From positions 72,973,465 through 73,037,464 of the forward strand of contig NC_087064.1 in the NCBI RefSeq assembly GCF_963678635.1: a stretch of 64,000 nt of DNA. The letters are read 5' to 3'. The stretch is from Symsagittifera roscoffensis (lineage: Eukaryota > Xenacoelomorpha > Acoela > Convolutidae). Of the stretch, positions 44,001-56,000 are shown piece by piece. A program made the position numbers and the translations under genes. Each line of letters starts with the position of its first letter. The first letter of the stretch is position 1. The notes beneath the pieces were generated by a model that saw only the letters and a program-made list of their open reading frames with translations, did not search any database and had not been told where the DNA came from.

Positions 44001-47000
44001 TGTGGTTCAAAATGGAATAAAAGAAAGACACGTCATTCTTTTTTTAGTTATTTATTTTCTACAACCTCGCTAATCGTACGTGGTGGTATAAATACGGTGT
44101 TAGTGAAATGGGTATTTTTGCGTTTACTTCTATCCACCATGGCACGTATGTTCTGTCTACTGCTTCCGGTGGTTTGTGAGGGGGCAAATTGAACGCACTG
44201 ATGATACCTCTTCTCTTCCAACAAAAACACAAATAATCTGAGACGGAAAGCTATGAACAAAGAAAAGCAAATATTGCCTTCTGCTTGACAAATCCCAAAC
44301 AACTCCTGAAAATGGTTAATTGACGATATTGCTTTAAAATCATCGCTACAACACAAATACATATCTAAAAAAAACAGTAGTCACCAGATAAAAAGAGGAC
44401 ATTAAGTTATTGGCTAACGCACACCACAACAGGAAACGCAACTAAAACTAAGCTGCCAATGTGTCCATTTAATCAGAAAACGTTGAGCAACTTTTGAACT
44501 TTTAATTTGAACTATCTATCAACAGGAAAGTAAGAAATTGGGAAAAATAAAGGAAATTGATTGGATTTCAACCTGTCACACTTAACTTCCTATTGAGTAA
44601 ATCTACTTTTGTTCTACTTTTCCTTAAGGTATCGAAGACCATGTGAACGATCCCTCAGCAAATAAAAGACGAGTAAAAACAATCATAGTCATGTCAATTT
44701 TCGCCCCCTATAATTGGCAGGGCTGGTCAATAAAAAACAGGGGTTGTTTTAAACAGTGTTTAAAACTGTTTTAAACACTGTTTAAAACATGACTCAATTT
44801 TAGTGTTTTAAACAGTGTTTCATGTTTCGACTGCGAGGGCGCAATTATTACGCAATTTAACTGGCAGCTGTTACTTGATTCATCCAAATTAACACGTACA
44901 GTGCAGTTCTTTCAACAAGCTATCAAGTGCCCACCAACTCAATCTGCTTGCGAAAGACATTTACCCGACATCAGTGGTAAAAAAAGTGATCACAGTCGCA
45001 AAACTCTTTCGAATTGCGCATTTACCAAAGGCCTGGCTAGAAAGTGTCGAAGGCGCGACCAAGGCGCCTCTTCCAAGTGACGTTAGATGGAACAGCTGCT
45101 TAAAAACACTTAAATGGTCAGTAACGTTTTTATATAATTTAGTTATATTGTTTTCAGGTGTTTTTGAGCGTTTGTATCATGTGTTTTGTGTGTTCCAGGT
45201 ATGTCAACAACTGGCAAAAACTGAAACAAGTCGTGGACGCGCATCAGACGGATTTTAACGCTGGTACATACGCCGAGGCCGCAAAAGTCATGTGGAAGGG
45301 GACCTCAGGAACAGCCTTTCCTCAGAGAAAACTGAGAAACTAGCATTTTGTATGCGTTGCTTGAAAAAATAAATTCTTGCAAAAAAAACATGTTTTAAAC
45401 TGTTTAAAACGTTTAAAACAGTTTTAAACGTTTTTTTTAAAAAAAAACATATTTTGACCAGCCCTGATAATTGGTGAGGGATCGTTCTTAATGGTCGGCA
45501 TTGATATGACAAAAGCCTATTGACAAAAATTAGATTTGAGTGTAAAATTGAGCTTAGCTTCAGTCAGTTCTGATATAGAGACAATAATAACTCTACATTT
45601 TTTGTACGCATGTTAAATTAGTTACACAACAATTGAACTTTTTCAACACTGATTGCAACAAAAATTGTTTAAAAACAGCATTATTGTTCATATTTGTACT
45701 ATTATTCAATTGTTCGTTGCAACTATTAGTTAATAATTCAACGACAATTGCCATATCGAAACAAAATTTCCACAAAAACTTTGGGTGTATATTACAAACA
45801 TTTTGTTGTATTTGTAAAATGTCACCCAGATCTGAACATTACCTGGTTGCCGTGCCGATATAAGCTTCTTTGATAACTTATCAAATAGATTGATCAGTTA
45901 TCTACAGAACGAATTAAATGATGGCTTGCATACCGTACTCTTTCCTGACGATACCAAATAAATCAATCTATCAATCATTCCATCAAGATTGCAAGACCAA
46001 ATGAATAACATCTACTATTGGTCTTTCAGTGATCGGGTGGTTTTCAATGTACAAGCGGTAATCATAAATTTAATGGGACGAATCTATATCTATATATAAG
46101 TCTTCTCATTTGAATAGAGAAACAGAGCCAACAGACAGTTCGAAAAGAGTCAAAGAACACAAGTTAACAGAAAAAATTACTAAAATTTGGATTTCAAAGA
46201 AAAAATAGATGTTTTAAAGCTTTTTGAGTTTCTAGAACAAATTATGCTTAGCATTTTTTGATAAAAACAAGCCAATTTTAGAAAATTTTTGTTTCGTGAC
46301 CTTTAAACTTTCGCTGTTCATTAGTGGAGAACCCAAAATCTTCTTCTTTTGACAACAGGGCAGTATAAATCAAGTGGCCGGCGGTTCTTTTTTTTTGAAA
46401 AGATAATTACAACCTGAAAGGGGTTTGAACTAAATTTTACTTAAAATTGAAGAAGCTTTGAGAAGAAGACACTGCTATGGTATCTCCCTCTACAAATGAA
46501 GATCCTCTGAAGTAGAAATTCCGTGGACTGTTGTTTACTGAGAAAAAGTCTTAAGTCCGATTGCAATACCCTTGCTTATCTTATCGCACGGATAAAAATG
46601 ATCGAAAGCAACTTGGAGGCTAGTTTTTCCTTAATTGTTTCTCAGCATGTTAAATCATTCGTCAGAGAGCTTTCATTTCAACTAGCGTGTAACGCACCTC
46701 CGGTGCTTCGAATTTTTACTAACTCATAAGAAACCGCATATTTTGAGAAAAAAAACAGATCTGCATCCTTTGAGTGTACCCTGACAGCACCCAATTACAC
46801 GGCTGGTAGTTCACTATTCAAATTTTGAAAAACCATAAATTTTTTGAAATAAATATATCAAAAGTTGCTTGAAAAAATTTAAAATGCACTAAGAAACGTC
46901 ACATTTCGGAAATTTAAAATAAAGGGCTATCGCATTTGAACGCAAGACTTGCAAGTCCAGAGAGTACTGTCATAAAACCTAACTACAGGTCTAGGAATTT

Positions 47001-50000
47001 CAAATTGAGAAACTTTTCAAATTTAAAATAAAACATCAAAAACCATAAAAAATTTCGTATCTCGAAAAATTTGATTACTCGAGCAGTCATATTTGGAGGC
47101 ACAATTCGTAACCCCTGAGAATACTCTGACAGCCCTCACTATAGAGTCGGGAATTCCAAATTTTAAAGGAAAAAAATAAATTCAAGTTTTCTGAAAACTT
47201 TTTGAAAAATCACAAAAAAACATCATATTTCGAAAACTGCAAGGATTTGAGCAGTCATACTTGGAGAAAAATTCGCAACTCCTGGGATTACCCTGAAAGA
47301 GCCTCACTATAGAAACAAGAACTTCGAATTTTGTGAATATTCTTTATATCTAAGTTCTTTGAAAAATCTTGAAAAAATCCTATAAAATTGTCAAATCTCG
47401 AAAACTAGAAGGATTTGAGCAGTTATATTCAAAGGCAAGATTCGCAATTCCTGAGAGTACCCTGACAGCCCTCAACTACAGGCTTGAAATTTCAAATTTT
47501 CAGAAACTTTTAAAATTTATGTTCTAGAAATTTTTGAGAAATCTCGAAAATTGACTATCTCCTACCCTAAAAAGATTTGCTTATTCATGTACGGAGGCCA
47601 AAATCGCAGCATCCGGGGAAACCCTGACAGCATCCGACTATTCAGTTGCTAATTTGAAACTTGGTGAACTAAACACTGAATTCAAAAAGGAAAAAACGTC
47701 AAAAAACGTTAAAAAAAACGTCAATAAACATGGCGAGATAGTGAAAGCCCGCATTTTAATATTTAATAGATTGAATGACACTCACGTGATAAGGAGTTCG
47801 TAATCGTCATTTGGAGCGAGAGATTGAGACGAGAAGTTGACATGACCAGTGTTTGGGTCACAGTTTTCCACAACAAATCCACTGGCTTCACAGAAGTGTC
47901 CATTTATGAGGACAGAGTGGATGCTGAATGGGATGATTCCAGTGTTGGAGACCAGCAGAGACTTCCTTTTCTTCACTTTGAACGGAGAAGTCGTTTTACC
48001 TGAAAAACAACTTTTTTTCCGAAACTTCAATTGCTAGTGTACAACAGTCTATCTGTTTTTTTTTACTTGAGGCGCCCGAAAACAGGCTCTTGCATCCTAA
48101 TGGCGTCTAATTAATCTATATACTTGTAAACATGGAAACATAAACCTTGACATCATTATATTAACCCTCAATTGGAATTGTTATGTTTTTTTATTTTACA
48201 AAACGGTAAACCAGTGGCCAAATTTCGTATTTCTATCAATAGAATGAATCTACATTAGCCAAAATGTAAACTAGATTAAGTACATAACAGCCGAAAAATT
48301 CAAGTCGTTACGCAACAATTATGCAACACTTATGAAAAAGTGAAGTTATCAAATGCATTCTTCAAAGCAAATAAACTAACTTTCGGTAGATTTTTAATAC
48401 TAAGCTTTCTCGTTTTTTTCATGCTTGCACAGGTTTATGAATACCCCGGCTAAATCTAGAGCACGTTTAACTTGTCAAAAACACTGGTAGATAAACTAAT
48501 TTGGAATCACAGTTCGGGAGCTAAAATGACTTAAAAGTTCACGATGGCACCAAAAATTCGACGTTTCAAGATATACAATAATGGCTAGCGCTCACCAAAC
48601 ATTAGTGTATTTCATTTTTTTTAAGTATATAAGGCTCGGTAATTTCTGTTATGACTTTGAAAATCTACTTTTCTACGACATAGTTTGCAACTAATTTATC
48701 GTTTTGTTTGCTAACCATGACAGTTTTCAACTTTGTTACAAAAAAAAACAGATCGGTGAAACTAAGCATGAAAATGATACGGCTAAAAGCATATTAGACC
48801 AGTTTAAATTAATAACAACACAGACCATTTGCTAGTGATGAATGAAGTTGTCAAGTGTCTTCGTCTTGTGACTTCATAAAAGTGCTTTATAGTTCAATAT
48901 CTAAAGCAAACTCAACTTACAACTGAGGCGTGCAGCTTAAACCTAATGGATGAGTTTTTTAAATAAAAAATATAATAAACACACAATAAGACCAAAGCTG
49001 GCGCTAAATCAGTATAAAAGATCGACTCAAAAGACAATGAAAATTCCAGACGTGTTCATAAACACTTCATGTCAAAAATCTTGAAGTTAAGGAACTGCTG
49101 GTTTTTTTTATCAAACAGAGAAAGTTCTTTATAATTACAAAACTGTGCATAACTAAATAGAAAATAGATTTAAACAGATTGGCTCAGCGGTTCTTGAAGT
49201 TCCGTTTTCATAGAAAAAAATATTAAAAAATGGCAAATTTGAACACAGGTGAATCCAAGCGTCGCAGCACTTGCCATACAACAAACAGCATGGCAAACTA
49301 ACCGACAGAAAATAAGCTGTAAAACCACTTAAAATTTATGAAAACATTTCGGAAAAAAATTACCGATCTTTTTCAAATGTGCCTAAAATCCTAATTGGAC
49401 ATCGAAACAAATTTACAGCCGACAGTACCTGAGCAGACATACGGTAAACCGAAAAATTGTTTTCATAAAATAGCTCAAAAAAGTTTCCACCAAAAAATTT
49501 ATGCACTTTAAACACTTGCGATGCAAAAGCACATTGCGCTCCAAAACAGAAGTAGAAAAAAGGAAAAATTAAGTGGAAAAAAATGTTGAAAAAATTGAAA
49601 AATTACAGCTACAAAAACTTGTACTTGATGTTTTTATCGGATGAAGTTCAAAAACAGTCTTAAAAAATTTGGAAATCATTAACCGAGTGAGAACAAAGGC
49701 GACACCAGCTTTGGGTCGAAACCTGCTCAGCCGAAAACAAAACTATTCTCAAAAATTTTTTACGACCCACACAAACCGATACATTTTGCCCTCGAAATTA
49801 CGCCAAATAAGGTGACTAAGTCGATATAACATAAACTGAAAATGTTTAAATAAAAAAAATTATAAAAACACTCAAAATCAGGTTTGGTAAATTAACAAAT
49901 TTGTGAAATTTCAGTCATTGTAAAAACTATTTGAATTGGAACAAAATCCATGCCTTAAAACTTCAGCTAATAAAAACCCTGCATGATTTTTGAAAATGGC

Positions 50001-53000
50001 GTTTCAAATTTAGACACCTTTTTGAAAAATAATTAGAGCCTGAAACGGTCTTTAACTAATTACTAATTAAATGATAATAGTTTGTTTGAAAATTGAGCAT
50101 GTCAAAAAAAACCAGGAGATGAATGAATCCTGTGAACAAAGTTATTTTTTTGGGAAAAAGCTAGTACCCGATTGCAATACCCTTGCTAAGTAAGTGTCAC
50201 CTTTTTTGCTCATCAAAGACTCAAAATAAAGCCTCGAAGCCTACACAACTAGGGGCCCAGCTGAAAGCTGGAGAGACCTGTTTGATTATTTTAATATTAT
50301 TTATTTTAAAATTGTTTTAAAATTTCAGGTTTCTCAAGTCGATAGCGCCATTCCTACGCAAAAAAGTGAAAGAGAAGCTTATGCATTCATTGGTAACGCT
50401 TTGGTAAAAAGTTTTCATGAGGGAACTTTTCAAGTCCATAGGTGTTTCCCTAGACAATGCAAACCGTATCAATCATGGTTACATGCTCAATATATTTTAA
50501 ATAAAATCATATAAAGGAATTCGACAGAGCCACCCGGTTATCAGAGAAACCTTTTTTCGAACTGCCGAAAATAAAGAAATCTATGTACCAACAGGAGTTT
50601 TGGCTCAGAACCTGCAAACTTGTGAACATCTTACCAAATTCAATCGACTACTCCAACCATCAGGGACTCAAACCACGACTACTGAAGCACTTGATATTAC
50701 TTCATGACAAACTATAGATACAACGATATTTCGACATGGAAACTTGCATGACGCTGAAACTTAAGGGTGGAAACACCCAAGCTCTAATAGCTGAATCCAT
50801 AATAATAAATAATAATAATAATATGCACAATGCTTCAACAATGTGAATAATTATTCACTAGAATTAAGTGAAATGAGTGTTTCACAAACCAGCTAACATT
50901 AATGAAATAAAGTATTTTTCATTTTTCTAACGACTCTAATTTTCGAAGTAATTAAATTTTGTCCAAGCATTGCAAATATGACTACAATATGTTGACTATA
51001 ACTGACATCACAAAAACGTTCTGGAACAAACCGACCTGATTAAAGAGAACTAGCGTAACTCGTGCAACTTCTCGTTGGACTTCTTCGAACCATACAAAAA
51101 AACTCAACACAAAGCCAATAGCACCAAGCAAAAGCGAGAAAACGTAAGCATAGCGGATTCCATTGTCTAAAAAATACACACAATAAGTATATTGAATCTT
51201 TGTTCCAATGCCAAAAAACTTTTAAGAAAACTTTTCCTAAGTGTACAGCTCTTCCCCGAGACAAATTAAGGACCAGCCGCTTGGGCAGGGGAGTTTCCTA
51301 GAACCTGGTCTATCGATTAAACCCTTAATCCCAAATCTGGATGGGTAGTTTTTGAAGAAATCGAAAAAGTTTGAAAAAACGGCCTGAAAACCGAAAAATT
51401 GACTATTCCTAAGTGTATAGCTCTTCCCCTAGACAAATTAGGGACGAGCCGTTTGTGTAGCGGGGTTTCCTACAACCTGGTCTATCGATTAAACCCTTAA
51501 TCCCAAATCTGGACGGGTAGTTTTTGAGGAAATCGGAAAGATTTGAAAAAAGGCCAAAAAAGCCAAAAAAAGTGACTTTTCCTAAGTCTATAGCTCTTCC
51601 CCTAGGCAAGTTAAGGACCAGCCGCTTGTGCGGGGGAGTTTACTACAACCTGGTCTATCGATTAAACCCTTAATTCCAAATCTGGATGGGTAGTTTTTGA
51701 GGAAATCGATAATTTCCGAAAAAATAGGCAAAAAAATCAAAAAAGTGACTTTTCCTAAGTCTATAGCTCTTCCCCTAAGCAAATTAGGGACCAGCCGCTT
51801 GGGCATGGGAGTTTCCTACAACCTGGTCTATCGATTAAACCCTTAATCCCAACTCTGGACGGGTAGTTTTTGAGGAAATCGAAAATTTCCAAAAAAAAAA
51901 TGGGCAAAAAGTGAAAAAAGTACCGAGTTGTGAAGCTTTTCTAAGACCGTAAGGGGTGGGGTAGGGTAAAAATTGCCCTAAATTTTATGCAGGCAGGTAG
52001 GTGAAACGCTACTGAATCCATTGGTACCACTTTTATGAGAATCTGACGGGTAGTTTTTTGGGAAAGCGAATTTTTCGAAAAAGCGTCTCAAAAAAAAAAA
52101 AACAAAAAAAAACAAAAAAAAACCAGATCTCATCTGGAAAAAAAAAAAAAAAACGTTTTCATAATACCTGTTTAATAAATCAAACAGGAATAAAAGCCCA
52201 ACAAAGGTCAAAACAGGAGAAAAAAACTGATATGCTGAATTTGAAGCTCGTAAATTTACAACCAACACAAAAACAAATTTCGAATAGACCGGGCAAATTG
52301 AAGGCAGACTTGCTCAAAATTCAGATTGCAGTCATAATAAACCCAGACTTGATTGTCAGTTAAATGACGAAAGTACAGATTTGGAGATGACCAATAATTT
52401 CAATCATCATGTGAACAAGTCATTGAAAAAGTCTAGTACTCTGTTGCAACATCCTCGCTTATCGCAAGATAAAAAGTCAAAGCGACATGCAAATAGCTGA
52501 ATTCAGATTGGATGAAAAAGAGGGTTTTCAGGCGAGTGAACGATCGGCTTCCTAATTAAATTAGGGGGAAGAGTGTTAAACTGGTCCAAAACTTTAGATA
52601 AACCTTGAATATAGCCAACACACAGTTGGAAAAAGTCAATGTGCGCGAGTAAACTTATTTTAATATACGGAAAAAATCTTCTAAGAACAAAATAGATGAC
52701 TTTAAATCTCTTTGAATTTCTAGAACAATTCATGATTGACACTTTTTTATACAAATAACTCAATTTGAGAAAACTAGATTAATAGTTAAATCTTTTATTT
52801 CGCTGGGAAATTTGATATTTTAACTCCACTTTCGACACTAGAAGTCGTTCATGGTTTTCGTGACCATTACGCTTTCGCTGTTCACAAGTCGAGTTTGCCC
52901 TCCTTTTAGCAAAGGAAACGAATTGAACTTGAAAAGAAACCAAAAGTAAAACCGCGAAAAAGTAAAAAAGTAAATCTGAGCCTGAACAAATTTTAAGACT

Positions 53001-56000
53001 TCCGCGATTTAAGTAAAACCGCGAAAAAGTAAATCTGAGCCTGAACAAATTTTAAGACTTGAAAAGAAAACGAAAAAAAAATCATCACTACATACATAAC
53101 AGTCTGAACTATGTTCATCGACAATCAATTACAAAAAGTAAGCTCCTACCACTGCAATGTTCACTGAGGTAGTTCGACTTCAGGTCAAACAGAATGGACT
53201 GTCCGACTGCATGACCTGCCTGGCGAAACTCGAGGTGAGTCTGCTTCGGGAGATGCAACGGGGATGGTATGTACGACATCCAACTCTCATCCACATCATC
53301 AGATTGTTCCGATCTGATAACGGGGTGAACTCCGGCTAGTGTGAAATTGTAAGTAGCTGCGACTCCTGATACCATTACGTAATCTATGACTGTTAGATTA
53401 TTTCTGACAAGGAATAGGGACTGGTGTGGTTTGGCTTCGGTGGCGTTGAACGTAATTGAGATTGAGAGATGTTGGTTCGGCTGGGCGAAAAAGGTTAGCG
53501 TTTGTTTGCTTGGCTTCACACTCAGTTTGCGTTCTAAGTCTGCTCTGTATTGGATGGAAGGGTTGTTATGAGCCGTCTAAAATAGTATGTATGATAAGAG
53601 ATACATTTCAAAATATGCATTGTCAAAAATACCATTTTTTAAAATAATCGGTTTCAGAAAAGCTAGGATTCGTGAACATCCATATAAAGTTGTCATGTTT
53701 TAATTCTACTTTTCACAATTCTTAAATAGCCATACATCTACTTCGAATAGACACTTACATTTTTATCCTCTGAGTTTGTTAGGAAGAAGCTATCTGAAGA
53801 CAAATTCGAGACATCAATTTCTGCCAGCTCCCTGGAACATCAGTTATTCAAATTATTACACGGTAAATATTTTTCGATATACATTTTTAACTGTACATCA
53901 CAACTTCGTGAAACGATTGGACATTTTTATGCCTGGTACTAACTCGAAATGGAACGATTCCGATAAGATCTCCAATATCTTAGCCACATTTTGATACAGC
54001 GAGACCGGAATGATCTGTAGCACAATGGGGCGATTTGAGGGGTTTTTGATTTCCAGTTTAGCTGTAGATACACTTCCAACATGAGCAAGTTTGAATGCGA
54101 GAGTTCTCTTCGCCAGAGCAGGCCACTCTAGGTAGGCCTCGATTGGAAGAGTGATCTTTTCATTCATGGGTTTTAGTCGCATGACCGCAGTTATGTTGTT
54201 TCTGAAAACATTACAACGTATGTTGAATTATGAACAAGACTGCAAGTAATTCATCAAAATTACACCTCCGTATGCCGATGTAAACGACGACATTAAATCT
54301 AAATATCAACACTTAAGATTTTGGTTTGTAGTGACAATACTCATTTCGTAAATGATTGGAAGTCGGCAAATGCAACAATCATAGTTTAACTTTGTAGCTT
54401 GCGTGTTGAAATACTACTCTAATTGTACAAAATATTAGTATACGCCTCACCTTATCGAATTATCACTCTTCATTTGGTCGTAAGTCTGAATCAGTGGCTT
54501 CAGGAGTCCCGCATCCACATCCGCTACATCCTGAGGTAACCTCAGACTCGACACCCACTGCTCCCCCTCTGATGTCTGCGAGTCAATTCCCAAATAACAC
54601 TTCGGGTCACAACCCAAGGTCGGGTTGAACACGACAGTGCACGCGGCAACAGGTAGATCAAACTCATCCTGATCGTCGTCTGCACGAGCTGCGTTTATGT
54701 ACCCCAGTCCGTAGGGTGGGTTCACAATTATAAAGGAGAACCGAGGGTCGGGCGGTTGAAACTCACCGTGGACTAACTCTAAGTCTCTGTCGTAATTGTT
54801 TTTCAGCGTGAACGCCAACTTTTGCACCCGATACTAGAACAAGTCCAACCATTCTGTCAGATAAACAAAGGATTTCTGAGTTATTCAATTAGGTAAACTA
54901 ACTGCTACTGACCGGAAACGATTGGAACGTTAAGACTTTGCTGAGTAGACTTCCCATCAATGACTGGTAGTGCATCTTGATCTGGAGAACCTATTAACAG
55001 ACAGCTGATAACTGTCGTTATTAAAACGAGAATCAATCAATGTCTCCATGATATAATTTTTCACATGAGGTTGAAATTTAAAGCACGTTTAGATTGAACT
55101 TCAGCGCAATTCTACGAAAACTGATCATCTACGAAAACTTAAAAACCGCTTAGTTTGAATGTTTATGAATGCAAAAACTTGAATACACGGTAAGTGGTCG
55201 GAATAACTCTTTCATTATGATGACTTTTCGAGAATGCAAAATCGTCGGGAAAATGAGAAACTGACCACGTATTTGCTCTTCATGATTAAATGTCCTCCCA
55301 TCATCTGGCCTTCCACGGGAGCCCGTATAGACACCTTCAGAATCACAAAACTATTTGCCGCAACTGAAACTTTACTCCTGCAGGGCGTGACTGGATACAC
55401 CTCGTAATCTGGACTTCCAAAACCATCATAGGCATCCGCGACATCAATATAATCGGACATCACATTCTCTGCAATGTCCATTAACTTTCCGCCGTCGAAG
55501 CGGAACTTTCCTCCGACAACTGTCACATTCGTGTCTTCCATTGTCCACTTGATGTCATTAAGCTCAATCGAGACACTGTTGGGGTTCAAGAGTGTCAGCA
55601 AGAGAGATTTGGTGGCGCCCACTGAGACGTATCCGAAGTCTAGATGTGGACCCTCCTCTTCGTCTTCCTCGGTCTCGTTTTCCGAGAGACAGTTACCGAG
55701 AAGGTCTTTGTCCACGCAGTCTACTTTGAACTGAAATAAATGACCTTATCAACTACCTATGCGAAGTCATATATTAGTTAGCGGCGCTCAAACAAGTTGC
55801 ACTTACGCGTTGAGCATCATAGATAAGTGCATAAAACCATTCACAACTTTGTCCAGCAAATTGACAAATTTCAAACCACCAAAATTTTACGACCAATGAT
55901 CGTAGTTAAACACCTTTTTATGATTGAGCTCAGGGCGTCGATATCTTTAAACAGATATAAAAATCTGCCTCAAAAACTAACATTTCAATCTTTACACAAA

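Larger units (their letters stand above)
43309..47785. other. Large intron of the TMEM131-like gene
   Basis: No host exon is seen. It contains a hAT element at 44718-45466, a GAGTCAATGAACG-family fragment at 46126-46330, a CCGATTGCAATACCCTTGC repeat end near 46558, and Helitron-like element B at 46682-47770, which ends 16 bp from the donor of the next upstream exon. Frames at 43323-43565 and 44048-44362 show no similarity. Confidence 0.6.
48000..53149. other. Large intron of the TMEM131-like gene
   Basis: No host exon is seen. It contains SINE-tail-like fragments (49250, 49700), a CCGATTGCAATACCCTTGC repeat end at about 50167, an AAT microsatellite at 50802-50824 that may be a LINE tail, a 173-bp satellite (51236-51930), A-rich runs (52089-52152) and a GAGTCAATGAACG-family element at 52605-53124. 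Confidence 0.6.

Noticed and set aside
45880-45985. Possible RT fragment ([11 protein letters not shown]-like) followed by AATAAATCAATCTATCAATC
   Set aside because: Only one short motif resembles an RT box and no adjacent blocks support it; the repetitive tail alone is not enough to call a LINE end.
50230-50824. Possible LINE 3-prime region ending in AAT repeats
   Set aside because: No RT or endonuclease motif could be read; only the microsatellite is recorded.
51409-51806. Two 66-72 codon - strand ORFs with RPGC and [14 protein letters not shown]
   Set aside because: They are translations of the 173-bp satellite; the period is not a multiple of three and starts and stops fall at equivalent places in each unit.
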